From: Alphaproteobacteria bacterium
GTDB lineage: Bacteria > Pseudomonadota > Alphaproteobacteria > CACIAM-22H2
DNA length: 64,000 nucleotides
Direction of reading: 5' to 3'
Assembly: GCA_016124335.1 (NCBI GenBank)
Contig: WGNX01000009.1
Span: forward strand, 227,658-291,657
The notes under the pieces were generated by a model. It saw only the letters and a program-made list of their open reading frames with translations, did no database searches and had not been told where the DNA came from. Below are positions 58,026-64,000 of the stretch, one piece after another. Every line of letters begins with the position of its first letter. Position 1 is the first letter of the stretch. The position numbers and the translations under genes are program-made.

Positions 58026-59422
58026 GCGCGCCTCGCGGCGGCGGCGACGAATTCCTTCACCTTCGCCATTTCGTTGGGCAGGCGCGTCACGCGCTCGGGC
58101 CTGGTCATCAGGTCGGCAAGATGGGCAGGCAGTTTCGGGCGCACGCCCGCCGCCTTTTCGACCGCATCGGGGAATTTTGCCGGATGCGCGGTCGAGGCCA
58201 CGACCATCGCGGTCCCCTCGCGATGCGCCTTGCGCGCCACGTGCAGCGCCACGGCCGTGTGCGTGTCGATCAGCTCGCCCGTCGTACGCCAGGTGTCGCC
58301 GATCTCGGCCAGCGTCTCGGCTTCGCCGCACACGCCGCCTTCATATTCGCGCGCGAGGCTTGCCTGCATGTTCGCCGGAAATTCCAGCCGGCCGGACTTG
58401 CGGAATTCCTGCATCATCGAAGCGGTCGTGGCGCCGTCGCGCCCGGCAAGCTCGAAAATCATCCGCTCGAAATTGGACGAGATCTGCACGTCCATCGACG
58501 GCGACACGGTGGGGGCAACCGCTTCCAGCGCCATGCGGCCCGACTGGATGGTGCGCGCCATGATGTCGTTGCGGTTGGTTGCGACGACCAGCCGGTCGAC
58601 CGGAAGCCCCATGCGCTTGGCCGCATAGGCCGCCAGCACGTTGCCGAAATTTCCCGTGGGCACGCAGAAGCTCACTTTCCGGTCGGGTGCGCCAATCGCG
58701 AGAGCGGCGTAGGCGTAATAGGCGATCTGCGCGGCCACGCGCGCCCAGTTGATCGAATTGACCGCCGACAGGTTGTGCCGGTCGCGGAATTCCAGATCGT
58801 TGAACATCGCCTTCACGGCGTCCTGGCAATCGTCGAACGTGCCATCGAGCGCCACGTTGTGGATGTTGGGGGCAAGCACCGTCGTCATCTGGCAGCGCTG
58901 CACGTCCGACACGCGCCCGTGCGGATGCAGCATCACGACGTCGACTGCCGAACGGCCGAGGCACGCCGCGATCGCGGCCGAGCCCGTGTCGCCCGACGTG
59001 GCGCCGATGACCGTCACGCGCGTGCCGCGCCTGGTCAGCACGTGGTCGAACAGCCGGCCGACAAGCTGGAGCGCGAAATCCTTGAAGGCGAGCGTGGGGC
59101 CGTGGAACAGCTCCATCGTCCACAGGCCGGCGGCAAGCTGCTTGAGCGGGGCGACTGCCGAATGGCCGAAGATGGCTTGCGTATAGGTCTCCGCGCACAG
59201 GCGCTTGAGGTCCGCATCCGCGATCGTGCCGCCCACGAACGGGCGCATCACGGCATAGGCGATCTCGGCATAGGGCCGGTCGCGCAGCGCGCGCCATTCG
59301 GCGGGCGAGAATTGCGGCCAGTGTTCGGGGATATAGAGCCCGCCATCGCGCGCGAGACCCGCAAGCAGCACGTCATCGAAGGCAAGTGCGGGGGCGGTGC
59401 CGCGGGTGGAGACATAACGCAA
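58022..59422 (-). CDS. thrC: Threonine synthase
   Basis: This 466-residue PLP enzyme converts O-phosphohomoserine to threonine. The PLP lysine is K114 in 'HGPTLAFKDFALQL'. 'VIGATSGDTGSAAIAACLG' binds the PLP phosphate, and 'NIHNVALDGTFDDCQDAVKAMFND' and 'NSINWARVAAQIAYYAYAA' mark the fungal/bacterial type-2 threonine synthase group. Its stop overlaps the M16 start. A palindromic repeat element lies in the 192 bp upstream. Confidence 0.96.
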   Translation of the reverse strand: MRYVSTRGTAPALAFDDVLLAGLARDGGLYIPEHWPQFSPAEWRALRDRPYAEIAYAVMRPFVGGTIADADLKRLCAETYTQAIFGHSAVAPLKQLAAGLWTMELFHGPTLAFKDFALQLVGRLFDHVLTRRGTRVTVIGATSGDTGSAAIAACLGRSAVDVVMLHPHGRVSDVQRCQMTTVLAPNIHNVALDGTFDDCQDAVKAMFNDLEFRDRHNLSAVNSINWARVAAQIAYYAYAALAIGAPDRKVSFCVPTGNFGNVLAAYAAKRMGLPVDRLVVATNRNDIMARTIQSGRMALEAVAPTVSPSMDVQISSNFERMIFELAGRDGATTASMMQEFRKSGRLEFPANMQASLAREYEGGVCGEAETLAEIGDTWRTTGELIDTHTAVALHVARKAHREGTAMVVASTAHPAKFPDAVEKAAGVRPKLPAHLADLMTRPERVTRLPNEMAKVKEFVAAAARRA

Positions 59423-59519
59423 AGAAGCAGCTCCTCAATTCACGTCGAGCGGCGGACGTTAGTGCGCCCGGCGGGGGCGCGCAACGATCAGGAAATGCAT
59501 TTGTATATCAGTACTTTAT

Positions 59520-59602
59520 CTGTCATGTCCGCACTTGATGCGGGCATCCGCGACTTGGGCCGAAGGAAGTCGTGGATGCCCGGGCCAAGCCCGGGCATGA
59601 CG
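59520..59602. repeat. Cloverleaf-like intergenic palindromic element
   Basis: Outer arms GTCATG (59522-59527) and CATGAC (59596-59601) enclose three further stems: CCGCA/TGCGG, GCATCC-CGACTT/AAGTCG-GGATGC and CCCGGGC-CAA-GCCCGGG. The sequence resembles dispersed REP-like intergenic repeats often seen in GC-rich alphaproteobacteria. It lies between thrC and the carboxypeptidase gene. Copy number cannot be determined from this window. Confidence 0.7.
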
Positions 59603-59614
59603 GGCGCGAACGCG

Positions 59615-61114
59615 TTACGAGTCGAGATAGCGCGCCTTCAGGTGCGCCTTGAACACGCCTGCGTCCAGCGCCCGGCCTGTCGCCTTGACGAGCAGTTCGC
59701 GCGTGGAGACTGACGAGCCCAGCGAATGCACGTTCTCGCGCAGCCAGCCCATCAGCGGCGCGAAATCGCCGCGCGAAAGGGCCGACGGGATCGACGGGAT
59801 CGCGCGCTTGGCGGCGTCGAACAGCTGGGCGGCGGTCATCGCCCCCAGCGTATAGGTCGGGAAATAGCCCCACGAACCGCCGGGCCAGTGGATGTCCTGC
59901 AGGCAGCCGTCGCGATCGTCGGGCGGCACCACGCCGATGAGTTCGCGCATGCCTTCGTTCCACGCGCCCGGCAGGTCGGCAAGCTGCATGCGCCCTTCGA
60001 TCAGCGCGCGTTCCAGGCGGTAGCGCAGGATCACGTGCGCGGGATACGTCACCTCGTCGGCGTCCACGCGGATCAGGCCGCGCTTCACGCGGTGATAGAT
60101 GCGCCGGAAATTATCAGCCGACCACGCCACGCCCGAGCGGCCGAACGCCGCGGCGGCCTTGGGGGCAAGGAACGACAGGAATTCGGGGCTACGCGCGGCC
60201 TGCATTTCCACCAGCAGCGACTGGCTTTCGTGCGCGCTCATCCCGCGCGCGAAACCGACCGGCTGATGACGCCATTCCTGCGGCAGGCCGCGCTCGTACA
60301 TCGCATGCCCGGTTTCGTGGAGCACGCCCATCAGGCCCTTGGCGAAATCCTTCTCGTCCCAGCGCGTGGTCAGGCGCACATCGTCGGGCACGCCACCGCA
60401 GAACGGATGGTGGCTCGTGTCGAGGCGGCCATGGTCGAAGTCGAAGCCGACGGCGCGCATCAACTCTTCGGCAAGCTTCTTCTGTGCTGCCGCCGGGAAC
60501 GGGCCATCGAGCGGCACGGGCACGGGGGCACGCGCCTGCCGGTCGAGCACGGCTTGCGTGAAGTCCGGCAGGAAGGAAGCAAGATCGGCGAAGATCGCGT
60601 CGATCTCGGCCGAAGCGCCGCCCGGCTCGTACTCGTCGAGCAGCGCGTCGTAGGTCGTACGGCCAAGCTTTTCGGCCTTGATCGCGGCAACCTCGCGCGT
60701 CAGGTCGAGCACCTTCTGCATCAAGGGCAGCAGGCCCGCGAAATCGTTGTCCTTGCGCGCCTGCCGCCAGCGCATCTCGCACGCCGAAACCGCGCGCGAT
60801 CGCGCCTCGACCAGATCGGCGGGCAGTGCGGTGGCATGCACCCAGTCGCGGCGCATCTCGCGAAGATTGGCTTCCTGCCAGCCATCGAGCCCCTTGCCGT
60901 CGCCCGCCGCCGCGAACAGGTCGGCGAAGGCGGGATCGACCGCCTGCTCGTGGACGATCAGCTTCAGCGTGGCGAGCTGTTCGGCGCGCGTTTGCGCACC
61001 GCCGTCGGGCATCATCGCGGCCCCGTCCCAGTCAAGGACGGCGATGGCGTCGCGCACGAGATTCATGCGCCGGTAGCGCGTTTCGAGCGACTTGTAGGCC
61101 GAGGTCGGGTTCAT
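59615..61114 (-). CDS. M32-family carboxypeptidase (Taq-type)
   Basis: This 499-residue metallocarboxypeptidase has the zinc motif H266-E-T-G-H270 ('LMGVLHETGHAMYERGLP') and the M32 blocks 'FDFDHGRLDTSHHPFCGGVPDDVRLTTRWDE', 'GMSAHESQSLLVEMQ' and 'RVDADEVTYPAHVILRYRLERALIEG'. It releases C-terminal amino acids from peptides in the cytosol. Start ATG 61114 overlaps the SURF1 stop (ATGA), attaching it to the cytochrome oxidase assembly cluster. The open frame extending to 61747 is a shadow of the SURF1 gene. Confidence 0.95.
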   Translation of the reverse strand: MNPTSAYKSLETRYRRMNLVRDAIAVLDWDGAAMMPDGGAQTRAEQLATLKLIVHEQAVDPAFADLFAAAGDGKGLDGWQEANLREMRRDWVHATALPADLVEARSRAVSACEMRWRQARKDNDFAGLLPLMQKVLDLTREVAAIKAEKLGRTTYDALLDEYEPGGASAEIDAIFADLASFLPDFTQAVLDRQARAPVPVPLDGPFPAAAQKKLAEELMRAVGFDFDHGRLDTSHHPFCGGVPDDVRLTTRWDEKDFAKGLMGVLHETGHAMYERGLPQEWRHQPVGFARGMSAHESQSLLVEMQAARSPEFLSFLAPKAAAAFGRSGVAWSADNFRRIYHRVKRGLIRVDADEVTYPAHVILRYRLERALIEGRMQLADLPGAWNEGMRELIGVVPPDDRDGCLQDIHWPGGSWGYFPTYTLGAMTAAQLFDAAKRAIPSIPSALSRGDFAPLMGWLRENVHSLGSSVSTRELLVKATGRALDAGVFKAHLKARYLDS

Positions 61115-61827
61115 GTCTTCTGCCGCTGCGAGATGATGTAGATGGCACCCAGCGCAATCGCCAACGCGAACCAGGTGAACGAATATTGCAGATGCGGACG
61201 CGGCAGTTCGATCTGCGTCTGCCCGCCCAGCGGCCAGCCGCCGGGATTGCGCGGCTCGAGGGCCGCCTCGACATAGACCGGCAGCGCATCGGGCACGCCC
61301 ATCGCCTTCGACATGACCGGCAGGTCGAACCAGAACCACACGTCCTTTTCGGGCAGGTTGTCGGGCATCAGCCAGCCGCGGCGCGGTTCGTCGCGCAGCA
61401 CGCCTTCGATGGTAAGCGTGCCGGGAATCTGGCCTTCGGCGCGCAGCTTTGCGTCGCGCAGTTCCTTGCGCACCCAGCCGCGGTTGACGATCACGGCGGG
61501 CTTGCCCTCGCGCACCAGCGGCGTCATCACGAAGAAGCCTTCGTTGCCGTTGAGCGAGCGCGCGTAGACATGGATCTCGTGCGAATGGTCGAAATGCCCC
61601 GTGGCGCTGACGCGGCGGAAGCGGCGCAGGTCGGGATCGGCCAGTGCGGCGTCGATATCGACCGGCGCCATCGCATAGCGGCTGGCGCGCAGGTCGTTCT
61701 CGGCCGTGCGCTCGAAGTGGCGCGACAGCTGCCAGAACGACAGGCACAACAGCAGGATCACGCCGGGAACGGCGATCAGCGTGGGCACGAGGCGCGGCGC
61801 GAAGCCGGGGATCAGGCGGTCAAGCAT
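61111..61827 (-). CDS. SURF1 family cytochrome oxidase assembly protein
   Basis: This 238-residue protein has two transmembrane helices near its ends ('LVPTLIAVPGVILLLCLSFWQLSRH' at about 14-38 and 'FTWFALAIALGAIYIISQRQ' near the C-terminus) and a periplasmic middle. 'GYWQ/F..R'-type family features are seen in 'VNRGWVRKELRD' and 'RRGWLMPDNLPEKDVWFWFDL'. SURF1 helps insert heme a into cytochrome c oxidase subunit I. It overlaps DUF983 by 8 bp and the M32 gene by 4 bp, so all three are cotranscribed. Confidence 0.92.
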   Translation of the reverse strand: MLDRLIPGFAPRLVPTLIAVPGVILLLCLSFWQLSRHFERTAENDLRASRYAMAPVDIDAALADPDLRRFRRVSATGHFDHSHEIHVYARSLNGNEGFFVMTPLVREGKPAVIVNRGWVRKELRDAKLRAEGQIPGTLTIEGVLRDEPRRGWLMPDNLPEKDVWFWFDLPVMSKAMGVPDALPVYVEAALEPRNPGGWPLGGQTQIELPRPHLQYSFTWFALAIALGAIYIISQRQKT

Positions 61828-62188
61828 CGAAATCGTGGCGGCGGTGGCGGAACTGCATGGCGATGAGCGTTGCCTTGGCCACCCGCAGCATCCAGAGGCC
61901 CGTGAGCCCCACCGCCGGCGGCCAGATGATCAGATGAACCCACCATGGCGGCGAAAATGCGGCATCGATCCACAGGGCCAGCGTGACGAGCAGGAAGCCG
62001 AGCACGAGGATCACCAGAACGGCCGGCCCGTCGCCTTCCTCGTGGCTTTTGAGGTCGAGCCCGCACGAGGCGCATCTGTCGGCAACCGAAAGCGAGAACG
62101 GCCCGCGATAGAGCGGGGCCGCCGCGCATTGCGGGCACCTGCAAGCAAGACCCGCCGCCAGCGGGCTGGCGGCGGGTCCGGCAGGCAT
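61820..62188 (-). CDS. DUF983 zinc-ribbon membrane protein
   Basis: This 122-residue protein has an N-terminal zinc-ribbon-like motif with 'CRCPQC' and 'CASCGLDLKSHEEGDGPA', then two transmembrane helices ('AVLVILVLGFLLVTLALWIDA' and 'LIIWPPAVGLTGLWMLRVAKATLIAM'). DUF983 genes accompany cytochrome oxidase clusters in alphaproteobacteria; their function is unknown. It lies 22 bp after ctaE and overlaps SURF1. Confidence 0.88.
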   Translation of the reverse strand: MPAGPAASPLAAGLACRCPQCAAAPLYRGPFSLSVADRCASCGLDLKSHEEGDGPAVLVILVLGFLLVTLALWIDAAFSPPWWVHLIIWPPAVGLTGLWMLRVAKATLIAMQFRHRRHDFDA

Positions 62189-62210
62189 GTCGTTCCGGGT
62201 TGGCGTCAGC

Positions 62211-63089
62211 TCAGCCCGCCCACGGCCCGTGGCCGGGCAGGCTCACCGGGCCCTGACCCGCGACATAGATGGCCGTGAACAGGAACAGCCACACCACGTC
62301 GACGAAGTGCCAGTACCAGGCCGCCGCCTCGAAGCCGAAATGGCGCTCGGGCGTGAAGTGGCCCTTCGCCGCGCGCACGAGACACACGATCAGGAAGATC
62401 GTGCCGACGATCACGTGGAAGCCGTGGAAGCCGGTCGCCATGAAGAAGACGCCCGAGTAGACGTTCTCGCCGAAGGTGAACGCGGCGTGGACATATTCGT
62501 ACGCCTGGCAAGCCGTGAAGGTGATGCCCAGCAGCACCGTCAGCACGAGTCCCCACACCAGACCCTTGCGGTTGCCCTCGATCAGCGAGTGGTGGGCCCA
62601 CGTCACCGTGGCGCCCGAGGTCAGCAGGATGAGCGTGTTGAGGAACGGGATGTCCCACGGGTTGAACGTGACGATGTCCTTGGGCGGCCAGACCTGGCCG
62701 ACCGTGTGTTCGGGATAGAGCGCGAAGTGGAAATACGACCAGAAGAACGCGACGAAGAACATCACTTCCGAGGCGATGAACAGCACCATCGCGTAGCGCA
62801 GGCCCAGCCGCACGACCGCGCTGTGCAGGCCCGGCGTCATCGCTTCCTTGATGACCTGGCGCCACCAGCCGAACATCGTGAACAGCACCAGCGCGAGGCC
62901 GATGAGGACCTTCCAGATGCCGAGCGACTTGAAGAACGCTTCCGAACCCTTGCCGAAAAGGTCCGGGTGCATGAAGGTCAGCGCGGCCACGGCGAGCACG
63001 AAGGCGCTGATCGATCCGATGATCGGCCAGGGGCTCGGCTCCACCAGATGGTAAGGCGCTTTTGCACCGTGCGCGGAAGTCTGGGCCAT
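62211..63089 (-). CDS. ctaE: Cytochrome c oxidase subunit III
   Basis: This 292-residue inner-membrane protein has seven helices and is the third core subunit of the aa3-type oxidase. Signatures include '[30 protein letters not shown]', '[47 protein letters not shown]' and '[28 protein letters not shown]', and '[21 protein letters not shown]' near the end. It sits between ctaG (11 bp upstream) and DUF983. Confidence 0.96.
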   Translation of the reverse strand: MAQTSAHGAKAPYHLVEPSPWPIIGSISAFVLAVAALTFMHPDLFGKGSEAFFKSLGIWKVLIGLALVLFTMFGWWRQVIKEAMTPGLHSAVVRLGLRYAMVLFIASEVMFFVAFFWSYFHFALYPEHTVGQVWPPKDIVTFNPWDIPFLNTLILLTSGATVTWAHHSLIEGNRKGLVWGLVLTVLLGITFTACQAYEYVHAAFTFGENVYSGVFFMATGFHGFHVIVGTIFLIVCLVRAAKGHFTPERHFGFEAAAWYWHFVDVVWLFLFTAIYVAGQGPVSLPGHGPWAG

Positions 63090-63100
63090 GGGTTCAATCC

Positions 63101-63682
63101 TCAGTTTTGCTTGGCCGCCTGGGCGGTCTTGGGCTGGTCGGCAGCCCGGTGGAAACTATAGGAGAGCGTGATCGTCGTCACGTCGCTCATGCGCGGATCC
63201 TTCTCGATCGCGGGATCGACGAAGAAGGAAACCGGCAGGTCGAGGCTTTCGCCGGGCGAAAGCGTCTGCTCGGAGAAGCAGAAGCAGGCGACCTTGTCGA
63301 AATAGGGTGCCGCCTTCTCGGGCTGCACGTTGTAGGTGGCGGTCCCGGTCGTCGCGGCCGGGCCGGAATTCGAGGCCTTGTAGAAGATCAGCGTTTCCTC
63401 GCCGGTCTTCACCTTGACCGGGGCCGGCCCGCTGAAATGCCAGGCGAGCGCATTGGGCCCGCCCATCACGTTGGCATCGAACCGCACGGTGATGGTGCGC
63501 TTGCCCGTTTCGGCCGGGGCCGATTCGGCAAGCGACGGCGTGCCGCCGAAGCCCGTCACCTGGCAGAAAATCCGGTAGAGCGGCACGGCCGCGTACGCCA
63601 TGCCCACCATGCCCACGACGACTGCCGCCATCGCGACGGCAACGCGGCGGTTCGCGCGGGTCTTGGAGCCGGGCTCGCTCAT
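63101..63682 (-). CDS. ctaG: Cytochrome c oxidase assembly protein CtaG (Cox11 type)
   Basis: This 193-residue single-pass membrane protein delivers copper to the CuB centre of subunit I. It has one helix near 15-35 ('[35 protein letters not shown]'), a periplasmic domain, and the copper motif '[16 protein letters not shown]' (CxC). Start ATG 63682 is preferred because the frame extension to 63724 overlaps the small upstream membrane gene. It lies 4 bp into that gene's stop and 11 bp from ctaE. Confidence 0.95.
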   Translation of the reverse strand: MSEPGSKTRANRRVAVAMAAVVVGMVGMAYAAVPLYRIFCQVTGFGGTPSLAESAPAETGKRTITVRFDANVMGGPNALAWHFSGPAPVKVKTGEETLIFYKASNSGPAATTGTATYNVQPEKAAPYFDKVACFCFSEQTLSPGESLDLPVSFFVDPAIEKDPRMSDVTTITLSYSFHRAADQPKTAQAAKQN

Positions 63683-63798
63683 GGCACCATCTTCACGATC
63701 GTGATCGCGTAGAAGAGCACGCACAGGGCCGCGACCGCGATGGCGATCGCGATATTCTTGCCGCGACGGTTCTTCATCGGATCGTTGGCGGCGGTCAC
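63679..63798 (-). CDS. Small membrane protein in the oxidase cluster (CoxF-like position)
   Basis: This 39-residue protein starts at GTG 63798, overlapping the ctaB stop (GTGA). It has one hydrophobic helix ('IAIAIAVAALCVLFYAITIVKMV') after a short basic N-terminus 'DPMKNRRGKN'. A tiny single-helix protein between ctaB and ctaG is standard in alphaproteobacterial oxidase operons. Function is unknown. Confidence 0.8.
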   Translation of the reverse strand: MTAANDPMKNRRGKNIAIAIAVAALCVLFYAITIVKMVP

Positions 63799-64000
63799 GG
63801 CAGCACCCCCGCCGGCAGCCGGTCGAGCACCATCAGCCCGAACAGCAGGAAGAGATAGACGATCGAATAGCCGAACAGCCGCTTGGCCGCCGGTTCGGCG
63901 AAATCGGCCGCATCCGATCCCTCGCGCAGCCCGTCGCGCCACACGTCGAGCGCGCCGGCAAGGAACACGAGGCCGAGTGCGGCGGCCGCGGCCGCATAGA
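63795..64000 (-). CDS. ctaB: Protoheme IX farnesyltransferase (heme o synthase), C-terminal part
   Basis: The complement of 63795-64000 encodes the last 67 or so residues of an integral membrane protein: hydrophobic helix, loop 'LREGSDAADFAEPAAKRLFGYSIVYLFLLFGLMVLDRLP', then stop. The 'A.RLFGYSIVYLFLLF' pattern is the conserved C-terminus of CtaB (UbiA superfamily), which adds farnesyl to heme b. The remainder lies beyond the window edge. Its stop overlaps the GTG of the small membrane gene. Confidence 0.88.
   Translation of the reverse strand, partial: YAAAAAALGLVFLAGALDVWRDGLREGSDAADFAEPAAKRLFGYSIVYLFLLFGLMVLDRLPAGVLP

Overview
The window is 64 kb of GC-rich bacterial chromosome with the gene content of an alphaproteobacterium. 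Supporting this are a phosphatidylcholine synthase, a 3-hydroxybutyrate dehydrogenase, DUF1192 and PAS_5 family proteins, HspQ, and the alphaproteobacterial cytochrome oxidase order ctaB, small membrane protein, ctaG, ctaE, DUF983, SURF1. Genus cannot be fixed from the sequence alone. Almost all genes show strong G/C third-position bias and tight ATGA/GTGA stop-start overlaps. No rRNA, CRISPR array, integrase or transposase was seen. One tRNA (Ser, anticodon GGA) is present.

Layout. 1-6.9 kb is housekeeping and lipid functions (quinone oxidoreductase, DUF1192, hydroxybutyrate dehydrogenase, phosphatidylcholine synthase, MscS channel, HspQ, RecQ, VOC protein, GNAT). 6.9-14.2 kb is a leftward catabolic and uptake operon: CaiB-type CoA transferase, atypical crotonase, FCD-type GntR regulator, an iron-type ABC importer and an atypical SDR. 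From a shared 248 bp divergent control region carrying three inverted repeats, a rightward operon (14.4-19.0 kb) encodes a two-subunit molybdenum hydroxylase (IorAB type) fused by overlapping stop/start codons to soxX, soxY, soxZ and soxA, without soxB or soxCD nearby. SoxY has lost the usual GGCGG tail but keeps a cysteine. 19-24 kb holds an ALDH7-type dehydrogenase, a PAS_5 protein, a PstS-like binding protein and a chemoreceptor. 24-28.5 kb holds tRNA-Ser, lepA and a second chemoreceptor.

28.6-30.85 kb is the most striking part: an AT-rich two-gene island (an FRG-domain protein and a DUF262 protein, translationally coupled) sits inside the 3' end of mutL. It is bracketed by two copies of the last ~129 bp of mutL. 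The copy attached to the mutL body carries synonymous or conservative changes in its last codons that preserve the C-terminus, so the insertion leaves MutL intact. The domain content resembles known defence genes, so this is a candidate compact anti-phage or toxin-like system; that function is inference.

30.7-41 kb is core genome (mutL, pgi, an M16 peptidase pair, a DUF3035 lipoprotein, lspA, ileS and a small gene behind a structured leader). 41-43 kb has an orphan peptidoglycan-binding/M23 endopeptidase gene facing a small secreted-protein gene. 43-48.4 kb is pheT, pheS, rplT, rpmI and infC (AUU start), with a cold-shock gene on the opposite strand splitting infC from rpmI. 48.5-56.8 kb has glycosyltransferases, hydrolases, a TPR protein, a DsbD/ScsB-like reductase and YqgE. 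56.8-64 kb has an M16 peptidase, thrC, an M32 carboxypeptidase and the terminal oxidase assembly cluster, ending inside ctaB.
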